Positions 55,622 through 63,502 of a stretch of DNA of 64,000 bases are shown in pieces. Origin of the DNA: PLA3 sp964592235. GTDB lineage: Bacteria; Planctomycetota; Phycisphaerae; UBA1845; UTPLA1. A program made the position numbers and the translations under genes. Location: positions 186,001 to 250,000 of the forward strand of contig CAZQCF010000001.1 in assembly GCA_964592235.1 (NCBI GenBank), in the 5' to 3' direction. A model generated the notes under the pieces. That model searched no databases, was not told where the DNA came from, and was given only the letters and a program-made list of their open reading frames with translations. Positions within the stretch are counted from its first letter, which is position 1. Each line of letters begins with the position of its first letter.

Positions 55622-56248
55622 TTGAAGCTTCCCGCAGTTTTCACCAGGTTTCGGATCGTGGCGCGACTTGCATGGATTTCTGTCTTTTTCGAACCGGCTG
55701 CGTCGCCGGACGCGGCTGTATGGCATTATACATACCGATGACGTCATGCGAGCCGGCCGCGACGCGCAAGCGATGCCCCAATATTCGACGCGGGGCCAGG
55801 ATGTGCGAATCACCACAGGGTTGGGAGCGGCAGAGCGAGGCAGAGGTCGGACGAACCGGCGCGAATCGGCGAAAACTGCGCACCCAATCCTGCTAAGCTG
55901 GGGTCATTTGCCCAATGCTCACGGGGTTCAGGTTGGGGCGCACCGGTTTCGGACGGCCGATTTGGCCCACCCCAAATCCTGTCAAATTTATCGAGAAATT
56001 GCCCTTTACTTGCAAGGGGAGGTAGTTGTAACCTACTCGGCTGCCGGGCGGTCTCTTACCTCGCACCGAGAGACCGGTTCCGGAATCGCGGTTGCATGGA
56101 TGGCCGCCGCGATCCTGCGCTGACAGGTGTGGTTGTCGCCCGCGTGCAGGGAACCGGCCAACGGCTTGGCGAATGAATTTTGAAGAAACACCTCGCTGGA
56201 CATAACTTGTCCGATCGAATTGCTTTCCAACCTAAGGAGACCTTGAGA
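55622..56248. other. 627-base divergent intergenic region
   Basis: It separates the two thrombospondin-repeat genes. It contains a minus-strand TATAAT and the palindrome ATGACGTCAT near 55725-55747, a short GTAG/CTAC dyad near 56023-56037, and AAGGAG at 56234 for the plus-strand gene. No small gene is convincing. Confidence 0.55.
55725..55747 (-). promoter_or_regulatory. TATAAT box with 10-bp palindrome upstream
   Basis: On the minus strand TATAAT (55730-55725) lies about 100 bases before the 55621 start. The perfect palindrome ATGACGTCAT (55738-55747) falls where the spacer would be, and no -35 match is seen, so an activator or repressor site is plausible. Confidence 0.38.
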
Positions 56249-59200
56249 ATGTTGCGCACACACACGAGATTTGTACTGGCAATCTGTACGGCGGTTGCAG
56301 CAGCAATCGTCCCATCAGCCGTTCGGGCCGTTGATATCAACGTGCCCGCTGATCACGCGACCATCCAGGCGGCCATCGCGGCGGCCAGCGCCGGCGACCG
56401 CATCCTGGTCGCCCCGAACACGTACACCACGCCCGCCGGCGGCCTGGTGATCGACAAGTCGAACCTGCAGCTGTTGAGCACGGCCGGTTCGGCGACGACG
56501 ATCATCGAGAACAACAATGCCGGCATGCCCGTCATCACGATCGCCGCCCCCGGCGTCATCGTCGGCGACGTGGGCATGGGCTTCCACATCCGCCAGTTGC
56601 AGGCGGCGACGGACGCCATCGTCGTGCAGGCCGACCAGGTGAAGTTCGGCGTGCCGACGACGATTCAATCCAACCGCATCTCGGGCAATGACTCGAGCGA
56701 CGGCATCTACGTGGACAGCTACATCGAGGCCGGCCTGTTCGTCGTCCAGAACAACACGTTCAATCGCAACGGCGGTACGTATTCGTTCACGTCGGGCGTG
56801 TATTTCGACAGCGCCGACCACACGAGCGCCAACGTCGGGTTTGTCAGCACGTTCGACTCCAACGTGGATATTCTGAACAACACGTTGACGGACATGGACA
56901 CATACGGTGTCTATTTCGATTACCACTGCTACAAGAGCAATATCAACGTCAACAACAATACCATGACGGGCGTGACGGGCTATTCGGGCGTCTACTTCGA
57001 TTATGGCGCGGACGTCTTTTCAACGGTCAACATCAACGGCAATACGATTACCGATTTCGGCGATTACAGCATTTACATGTACGACATCACCAGTCAATGC
57101 GTGGTAAACGTCAACAACAACATGATCACCGGCGTGACCTATGCCGGCATTGAACTGGACTACATCTACTACCAGAGCACGGTCAACATCAACAACAACA
57201 CGGTGACCGGAAACGGTTCCGCCGACTACGGCATTTACCCATACGACACGGAATACGCCAGTACGACAAATGTCAGCGGCAACACCATCAGTGGCTTCGA
57301 CGACACGGGCATCTACACCTATTACAACTACTACGGCTCAACGGTGATGGTCACCGGCAACACCGTCAGCAGCAGCACGCAAATGGATTACGGAGTCTAC
57401 ATCGACACCGAATACGGTTCGAGCACCACGATCACCGGCAACACGATCAGCGGCTTCGACTACGCCGGCATCGAGGAGGAATACCCCTACGCCGGCTGCA
57501 CCACGAACATCAGTAACAACACGCTGACGGGCGACAACGGCGGAGCGGATTACGGCATTCTGGTCGACGGCCCCTATTACGGGAGCACCGTCACCGTGAA
57601 CAACAACACCGCGACGAACTTCGACTACGCGGGCATCTACATCTACGACACCTACGACAACACGCACATCACCTGCAACAACAACATGCTGACGGCCCTG
57701 CCCACGGGCGCGGACTACGGCATCTATCAGGGTTACCTGGAATCCTACAGCTCGGGCACGTTCGACATGAACACCGCCAGCGGGTTCGACTATTGCGGCA
57801 TCTACAACGATGACTGCTATTACACCAGCGACATCACCATCACCAACAACACGCTGACCGGCATCTCCAGCGGTGCCGACTACGGCATCTACCTCTACGA
57901 GACGTCGGAAGGCTCCGACGGAACGGTGAATAACAATACCGTCACCAACTACGACTACGCGGGTATTTACTACGAATACCCGTCGTACGAGGCGGGCGTC
58001 GCCTGGATCAACGGCAATACGCTGACCGCCCTGTCAACCGGCGCTGATTACGGCATCTATGTGTACGAAGTGTACACCGGCGAAGCCACAATCGACGGCA
58101 ACACGATCACCAATCCGGACTACGGCGGCATCTACGTTGAGTACGTCGACTACGGCGGACATTGCGACGTCACCAACAACACCGTCACGATGAACGACAG
58201 CGGCGGTGACTACGGCATTTACAACTACAACGTGTATGAAGCCGGTTCGACGCTGAACGTCACGGGCAATACCGTCACCAATTACGGAAATCAGGGCGGT
58301 GGCGAGGCCGGCTTCTGGCAGGATGACTACACCGAGTACGGCTCGCGCCTGAACGTGTCCAACAACACGTTCATGGCCCACGCCAACGGCTCGGAGTACG
58401 GCATCTACAGCGACGACGGCATCTCCGACGGCTCCAAGGGCTTCTTCATGAACAACGTCGTGGAGGGCTACACCTACGCCGGTCTGTATTTCTACTACAC
58501 GTACGACGGTTCCGAGACGACCGTCACCGGCAACACCTTCACTCCGCTGGCCAACATGGGCGATTACGGCATCCTGTCGGATGACGGCGCCGAGTATGGC
58601 AGCCGGATGAACATCAGCAACAACACCATCAACAGCTTCACCGACACGGGTATCTACTACTACTACTCGTACGATGGAAGCCACGTCGCCGTGAATTACA
58701 ACACCGTCAATGGCGACCCCAACACCGGCGGGTACTATGGCATCTACGGCGACGACGGTCCGGAGTACGGCTCCACCTTCGAAGCCATCGGCAACAGTAT
58801 CGGCGGCATCCTCGGCGATGTGGCGGATGATTCGGCCGGTATCTACACCTACTACACCTACAGCGGCTGCCAGACCACCATCTGCGACAACTTCATCCGC
58901 GGACGGACGGGCGAACCGGGCATGTATATGGTGGGTGTCTACTTCTACTACCCGCCGGAGTACGGCTCGACCGCGACGGTCTGCAACAACGACATCGCCG
59001 GTTTCTGGGATGCGGGTGTCTTCTTGTATGACGACGTGGACTACGGCAGCTCGTTCCACATCACCAACAACAAGATCGACGGCGGCCGGTTCGGTATCTG
59101 GACCGACGGCTACGACTGGATCAACGGTACCGACGGCTCCATCACCGGCAACACGATTTCGAACTTCTCCGAGGTCGGCATCGATGCCAGCGACATCTGG

Positions 59201-59869
59201 GGTTCGATCATCGACATCGCCAACAACCGGATTCAGGGCAACGGCTCGGTCGCCGGCGTCGATATTCAGGACCTGGTCGATGGCGCAGCCGAAGTGACCA
59301 TCCGCAACAACTGCATCACCGGCGTCGATACCGGTGTTGAAGTGGAAGACATCATGGACACGGCCTTCGTGAACGTGAACGGCAACGACTTGAGCGGCGT
59401 CGCGACGACCGGCATCGTCAACGTCATGGGCCTGGCCGCCAACGTGATCGATGGAACCGGCAACTTCTTCGGCGCGGTGCCGACGAAGGCCACCGGCGAA
59501 GTTGACGTCAGCGGCGAGCTTGGCTCGGCCCCGGACAACGACGGCGACGGCGTCATCGACTGCGACGACGCCTGTCCTGATACGGCCTCCGGCGATGATG
59601 TCGACGCCGACGGTTGCTCTTGCCTCCAGTTGAACCCGGCCGGCGATGCCGACGGGGACGGCGTGTTGGATTGCGATGACAACTGCCCGAACGCCGCGAA
59701 CGCCGACCAAGCGGATGCGGACGGCGACGGCGTGGGCGATGCATGCGACACGACGCCTCCGGGTCCGCCCCCGTGCGGTCTGCTGCCCTGTGGTCCGGGT
59801 GCGATGATGGCCATGCCGTTCGCGCTGCTCGGCATCCTCGTCATGGGTCGCCGCCGCCGCGTGCGGTAA
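56249..59869 (+). CDS. Giant Tyr/Asn-rich right-handed beta-helix protein with thrombospondin repeats
   Basis: Start at the ATG at 56249 (AAGGAG 10 bases upstream, then signal peptide TRFVLAICTAVAAAIVPSAV), 1206 residues. After a pectate-lyase-like entry (INVPADHATIQAAIAAASAG) come more than twenty short units, alternating in two types: NNNTVTG..., GADYGIYxYE, YGSTVTVNNNT and GFDYAGIY. About ten contain DYGIY or a close variant. This is a long beta-helix with stacked Asn and Tyr ladders. Near the end lie thrombospondin type 3 repeats (DNDGDGVIDCDDACPD, DADGDGVGDACD). The tail is CGPGAMMAMPFALLGILVMG followed by RRRR. Probably surface-attached; no catalytic residues are claimed. Confidence 0.85.
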   Translation: MLRTHTRFVLAICTAVAAAIVPSAVRAVDINVPADHATIQAAIAAASAGDRILVAPNTYTTPAGGLVIDKSNLQLLSTAGSATTIIENNNAGMPVITIAAPGVIVGDVGMGFHIRQLQAATDAIVVQADQVKFGVPTTIQSNRISGNDSSDGIYVDSYIEAGLFVVQNNTFNRNGGTYSFTSGVYFDSADHTSANVGFVSTFDSNVDILNNTLTDMDTYGVYFDYHCYKSNINVNNNTMTGVTGYSGVYFDYGADVFSTVNINGNTITDFGDYSIYMYDITSQCVVNVNNNMITGVTYAGIELDYIYYQSTVNINNNTVTGNGSADYGIYPYDTEYASTTNVSGNTISGFDDTGIYTYYNYYGSTVMVTGNTVSSSTQMDYGVYIDTEYGSSTTITGNTISGFDYAGIEEEYPYAGCTTNISNNTLTGDNGGADYGILVDGPYYGSTVTVNNNTATNFDYAGIYIYDTYDNTHITCNNNMLTALPTGADYGIYQGYLESYSSGTFDMNTASGFDYCGIYNDDCYYTSDITITNNTLTGISSGADYGIYLYETSEGSDGTVNNNTVTNYDYAGIYYEYPSYEAGVAWINGNTLTALSTGADYGIYVYEVYTGEATIDGNTITNPDYGGIYVEYVDYGGHCDVTNNTVTMNDSGGDYGIYNYNVYEAGSTLNVTGNTVTNYGNQGGGEAGFWQDDYTEYGSRLNVSNNTFMAHANGSEYGIYSDDGISDGSKGFFMNNVVEGYTYAGLYFYYTYDGSETTVTGNTFTPLANMGDYGILSDDGAEYGSRMNISNNTINSFTDTGIYYYYSYDGSHVAVNYNTVNGDPNTGGYYGIYGDDGPEYGSTFEAIGNSIGGILGDVADDSAGIYTYYTYSGCQTTICDNFIRGRTGEPGMYMVGVYFYYPPEYGSTATVCNNDIAGFWDAGVFLYDDVDYGSSFHITNNKIDGGRFGIWTDGYDWINGTDGSITGNTISNFSEVGIDASDIWGSIIDIANNRIQGNGSVAGVDIQDLVDGAAEVTIRNNCITGVDTGVEVEDIMDTAFVNVNGNDLSGVATTGIVNVMGLAANVIDGTGNFFGAVPTKATGEVDVSGELGSAPDNDGDGVIDCDDACPDTASGDDVDADGCSCLQLNPAGDADGDGVLDCDDNCPNAANADQADADGDGVGDACDTTPPGPPPCGLLPCGPGAMMAMPFALLGILVMGRRRRVR

Positions 59870-59916
59870 GTCATCACCGCGTGAGTTGAGAGCACGCGGA
59901 ATCGGTAGAGATCAAG

Positions 59917-59962
59917 ACGGCCCCTCGTGCAATACGCTTGCACGGGGGGCCGTTTCTTCTTG
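59917..59962 (+). terminator. Rho-independent terminator of the beta-helix gene
   Basis: A 16-bp stem with one G-U-type mismatch: ACGGCCCCTCGTGCAA (59917-59932), loop TACGC, TTGCACGGGGGGCCGT (59938-59953), then TTCTTCTT. Confidence 0.92.
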
Positions 59963-60162
59963 AAAGCGTGTTATGCGCCAGATCGCAAAGGCGCCGTGAT
60001 GCGCATGGCTTTTGAGGGCGCTACCACGATGCCTCGAAAGACGCCTCGCTTCGATCCTGAACGTGAGTAGAACTCGTCAGCGTGTGCCAGGTTGGGGCTG
60101 GCGCACCGTTTGGTCGCGCGCGGCGACAGGTTGGACGGCGCCCGCGACAGTGTGCTGGAAGG

Positions 60163-60387
60163 TTAGCGGCCGGCTGGTTGGGAAGACTGATCCAGTTGCT
60201 TCGCATACTCGTCAAGGAGGCGAAGCTGCCGATCAACCTGGTCCAATTCAGCCATCAGCGCGCGCTCCAGGTCGCCCAGCGCCGTATTGCCTTGTGACTC
60301 CAGGCGACTCTCGCCAAGACCGGCCAGCTCGCGCTCGATCTCGCTCTTGCGATGAGCCAGCGAATCGCGCTTCTGTGTCATGCCCAT
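60163..60387 (-). CDS. Small coiled-coil protein, unknown
   Basis: The 74-residue product starts MGMTQKRDSLAHRKSEIERE with a strong ribosome-binding site (GGGAGGA) upstream. It is almost wholly helical with heptad-like Leu spacing (LGDLERALMAELDQVDRQLRLLDEY). The longer plus-strand frame over the same bases has no ribosome-binding site and no protein-like composition, so I prefer this one. Family not recognised. It lies downstream of oleD in the same direction, 176 bases away. Confidence 0.6.
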   Translation of the reverse strand: MGMTQKRDSLAHRKSEIERELAGLGESRLESQGNTALGDLERALMAELDQVDRQLRLLDEYAKQLDQSSQPAGR

Positions 60388-60563
60388 GATGAATCCTCCC
60401 GGCGGCCTTTGCGATCCACCGACCGCCGACGCACCTCACCTTGATGCGGAAACAACCACCTCATCCTCAAATATAGCGGCATTCCAGGCAATAGAAAACC
60501 AGTAAAACGAATTACCTGCTTCGAAATGGCCCAATCACTATCGGACGCATCGCGGATTAATCC

Positions 60564-61586
60564 TCAAATCGGGTCGAAAGTGGAGATGCCGAGGCGTGGT
60601 TCAAGGGGTTTTCTTAGCCAGGCGTTGAGGCGATGAAAACCGTCCTCCAGGGACACGCGCGGCGTGTAGCTCAAATCCCGGCGTGCTGCGGAGATGTCGA
60701 ACCAGTGCGCGTTGGTCAGTTCGCCAACGAGAAAGCGCGTCAGCCTTGGTTCGCGGTCGATGCGAAGCGCGCGATGGGTTGACTCAAGTGTGACGGCTGC
60801 GAGTTTGGCGAGCCAGGCAGGAACGCGGCGCGTGACCGGCGGGAGTCCGCCGGCGGCAAGGATTCGATTGACGATCTCCCAGAGCGGGCGCGGTTCGCCG
60901 TTGGAGATGAAATACGCGCGGCCTGCGCAGGCGGCGCCGGGTCCGAGCCGATCGGCCGCGAGGAGGTGGGCCTCGGCGGCATTGTCGATGTAGGTCGTGT
61001 CGATGAGCGGGTTGGCGTCGCCGATGCGCCGAAGCGCACGCGCGCGGGCGAGAATGCGCGGCACGAGGTGATTGTCGCGCGGGCCCCAGATGAGGTGCGG
61101 CCGCAGTGCGACCGTGGCCAGCTCGGCCGACGATGGTTCCAGGACGGCGCGCTCGGCCATGGCCTTGGTCTTGGGATAAGCCGCCAGGTAGTGCAACGGA
61201 TACGGCACGGTTTCGTCCGCTCCGGCCATGTCGCGCCCGTCGAAGACGACGCTGGGGGAACTGGTGTAAACCAGGCGCGCCGCGCCGTGGGTCTTTGCGC
61301 CGGCCAGAACGTTGAGTGTGCCGTCGTAGTTGATCGCGCGGTAGACGCGCTCGTCGCCCCAGATACCGGCCAGCGCTGCGACGTGGAAGATCGTTTCGCA
61401 CCCTTTGCAGGCTTCGATCACGACGGCGCGATCGCGCAGGTCGCCGCGGACCAGTTCGGCTCCCGCCGCCCGCAGGTCGGGGTAGTCTCCGCGCGCGAGC
61501 ACGCGCACGCGGTCGCCCCGCGCCAGCAAGCGCTCGACGATCGCCCGGCCGAGAAAGCCCCCGCCGCCTGTTACCAGCGCCTGCAC
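60564..61586 (-). CDS. oleD: 2-alkyl-3-oxoalkanoate reductase OleD
   Basis: The 340-residue extended SDR reduces the beta-keto acid made by OleA in long-chain olefin biosynthesis. The GTG at 61586 is chosen because it begins exactly at the Rossmann strand (VQALVTGGGGFLGRAIVERL) and overlaps the oleC stop by 16 bases; the frame open to 61793 is the shadow of oleC. Seen: Gly-Gly-x-Gly-x2-Gly, FHVAALAGIWG, VYTSSPSVVFDG, the catalytic Tyr-x3-Lys (AAYPKTKAMAE) and TTYIDNAAEAHLLAAD. Tight coupling to oleC supports the assignment over generic 3-beta-HSD-type enzymes. Confidence 0.88.
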   Translation of the reverse strand: MQALVTGGGGFLGRAIVERLLARGDRVRVLARGDYPDLRAAGAELVRGDLRDRAVVIEACKGCETIFHVAALAGIWGDERVYRAINYDGTLNVLAGAKTHGAARLVYTSSPSVVFDGRDMAGADETVPYPLHYLAAYPKTKAMAERAVLEPSSAELATVALRPHLIWGPRDNHLVPRILARARALRRIGDANPLIDTTYIDNAAEAHLLAADRLGPGAACAGRAYFISNGEPRPLWEIVNRILAAGGLPPVTRRVPAWLAKLAAVTLESTHRALRIDREPRLTRFLVGELTNAHWFDISAARRDLSYTPRVSLEDGFHRLNAWLRKPLEPRLGISTFDPI

Positions 61587-63385
61587 GGTTTTTTGCGCAA
61601 CCTTTCCGCCGCCCAGACGGACAGCTTCTCGCGGAAGATTTTTGAATTGTGACGGATGTCCACCGGGAACCGCTCGTGGATCAAAAACGTGCTGATGCCA
61701 CGCGTGTGGTCGTGTTGCCCCGCAAGAGCTTGCAGCTCGCCGATCAGTGTCGGCCGAACAACGTCGCGATGCGACGGCTCCAGTTCGATGCACACTACAG
61801 GCCGCTGATGGGGCCGCTCGCCGATTCCGACCAGCGCGGAGCGAAAGACAGCCGGATGTTGACTGAAGATCGCTTCAACTTGCTCGGTGAACAGGATGCC
61901 CTCGGCGGTCTCGACCCGATGGCTCTTGCGTCCGCAGAACCACAGCCGTTCGCGCTCGTCGATCCAGCCGACGTCGCCCATGCGATGCCAGACGTCGTCG
62001 CCGTCGGGAATCTTCGCGAGTTGGTTGGCGCGGGTCGAAGAATCGGAGTGGCTGCTTTGATTCGTGCCACTGCTTGAAGCAGTGGCACACGCGCGGAGCT
62101 CCCTGGCATTGTTGCGGTTTCCCCGGTCGTTGCTTGAAACCGCGGCACTCGGAGCGTGCTCTTCTCCACCGCTTAGATAGGCTCGCGTTACCATCGGCCC
62201 CTTCACCACGAACTCGCCAATCTCGCCATCGGGCAACACGAGCGAATCGTCCCACGCCGCGATCGGCTCGTCGGTAATGCGAATCACGCGCACGGTTGCC
62301 TCGGGCAACGGGCGGCCGACGCAGGTGCCCTCGCCGTTGGCGGTTCGCGCCGCCGTCTCGCCGAGTATTTCCCGATGATCGATCGAGGCGACGGGCAGGG
62401 CTTCGGTCGCGCCGTAGGGCGTGTGAATCCGCGCGGAATCATCGAGCAATCCGGCGAATCGCTTCAGGACATCCGGCGGGACGGCCGCCCCGGCGGAGAT
62501 AACGCGTCGCAGCGAGGAGAGTGTGACGCGATGGGCCTCGCCATGGCGCCCCACCCGATTGAGCAGCGCCGGCGAACCGAACATATGTGTCACGTTGTTG
62601 TCGCGAATGGCGCGAATGATCTTGGTCGGATCGACCCGTGCCGGGCGCGTCGGATCCATCTCGGGGATGACGGCCGTCATACCCAGCGCCGGATCGAAGA
62701 GCGCGAACAGCGGAAACGTCGGCAGATCAACCTCGCCGGGCCGTATGCCGAAATGCTCGCGCAGCATGCGCACCTGCGCGTCGAACGTGCGATGCTGAAA
62801 CAGCACGGCCTTGGGCGGACCGGTCGAGCCGGTGGTGAAGATGATCGCCGCCGGATCGTCGGGCTGCGTGTCGGTTGTCGCATAGGGTGCGCCGCGGCCG
62901 GTGCGCGCTCCCATGGTGCGAAGGCTGTCGAGCGTCCACCCGCCCCAGGCGAGTCGCCGGCCGATTGTTACTGCAATGCGAACCGACCTAAACGCACGGG
63001 GGTTCGCGACTCGCAGCAGATGCGCGAGCGGAATGCCGACAAACGCCTCGGCGTGAATGGCCGCGAGACATTGCACCATGCGCCGGCGACCCATGCCGGG
63101 ATCAACGAGGACCGGCACGGCGCCGACACGATAGAGTGCGAACGTCAGCGCGAAGAACTCGGCGCTGGGCCGGGCCATGAGAATCGTCCGCGTGCCGCGC
63201 GCCACGCCCGTAGCGGCCAGTCCGTGCGCGAGTACGTCTACTTCGCGGTCCAACTCGGCGAACGACCATCGCGCGTACCCGTCGCCGCGCCTCCAGATGA
63301 TGGCGGGCTGATCCGGATTCGCCTTCGTCGCATGAGCGAGGTGGCTGCTGACGTTCAGAATGGGCATGGAAACGCTAAGGTTCAT
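61571..63385 (-). CDS. oleC: OleC-type beta-lactone synthetase (AMP-binding)
   Basis: The 604-residue ANL enzyme converts the OleD product to a beta-lactone using ATP. Seen: IIFTTGSTGPPKAVLF (A3), PLFALFDPALGMTAVIPEMD (an OleC-typical loop), FGSPALLNRVGRHGE, TPYGATEALPVASID, WHRMGDVGW and CGRKSHRVET. The Lys near the end is in RHNSKIFREKL. I start at the ATG at 63385 (MNLSVSMPIL); 63367 is possible. Between LSGGEEHAP and DGDDVWHRMGD lies an insert of about 45 residues (near residues 408-455) formed by two palindromes and low-complexity flanks. oleA and oleB are not in this window. Confidence 0.9.
   Translation of the reverse strand: MNLSVSMPILNVSSHLAHATKANPDQPAIIWRRGDGYARWSFAELDREVDVLAHGLAATGVARGTRTILMARPSAEFFALTFALYRVGAVPVLVDPGMGRRRMVQCLAAIHAEAFVGIPLAHLLRVANPRAFRSVRIAVTIGRRLAWGGWTLDSLRTMGARTGRGAPYATTDTQPDDPAAIIFTTGSTGPPKAVLFQHRTFDAQVRMLREHFGIRPGEVDLPTFPLFALFDPALGMTAVIPEMDPTRPARVDPTKIIRAIRDNNVTHMFGSPALLNRVGRHGEAHRVTLSSLRRVISAGAAVPPDVLKRFAGLLDDSARIHTPYGATEALPVASIDHREILGETAARTANGEGTCVGRPLPEATVRVIRITDEPIAAWDDSLVLPDGEIGEFVVKGPMVTRAYLSGGEEHAPSAAVSSNDRGNRNNARELRACATASSSGTNQSSHSDSSTRANQLAKIPDGDDVWHRMGDVGWIDERERLWFCGRKSHRVETAEGILFTEQVEAIFSQHPAVFRSALVGIGERPHQRPVVCIELEPSHRDVVRPTLIGELQALAGQHDHTRGISTFLIHERFPVDIRHNSKIFREKLSVWAAERLRKKPCRRW
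62064..62088 (-). repeat. Family A palindrome, perfect copy in oleC
   Basis: Identical to the copy at 49236 on the coding strand: GTGCCACTGCTT, C, complement. Read Cys-Ala-Thr-Ala-Ser-Ser-Ser-Gly-Thr. Confidence 0.92.
62112..62148 (-). repeat. Family A-related palindrome in oleC
   Basis: GCGGTTTC (62114-62121) and GAAACCGC (62136-62143) form the stem. One end, GTGCCGCGGTTTCAAGCA on the coding strand, is a family A half with substitutions. It is read Ala-Ala-Val-Ser-Ser-Asn in the family A frame. Confidence 0.65.
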
Positions 63386-63502
63386 GGATTCCGGCGGTAA
63401 GTGTATGGCCCGGCAACGCGTAACGGTACAATGACCGTGCAGCGCCGAATGGTCGCAACAGGGGTTTTGCTCGCGTTCGGCGCACACCGGAGCAGGTGGC
63501 TC

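Noticed and set aside
55738..55747. ATGACGTCAT as a CREB-type site
   Set aside because: That is a eukaryotic regulator; only a generic bacterial dyad can be claimed.
56880..59440. Possible CRISPR array or DNA tandem repeat
   Set aside because: The repetition is at protein level in one open frame; DNA units differ in length and sequence, with no constant repeat and spacer.
60012..60389. 125-residue plus-strand frame
   Set aside because: No ribosome-binding site and Arg/Pro-rich composition; the minus-strand coiled-coil frame has a strong ribosome-binding site.
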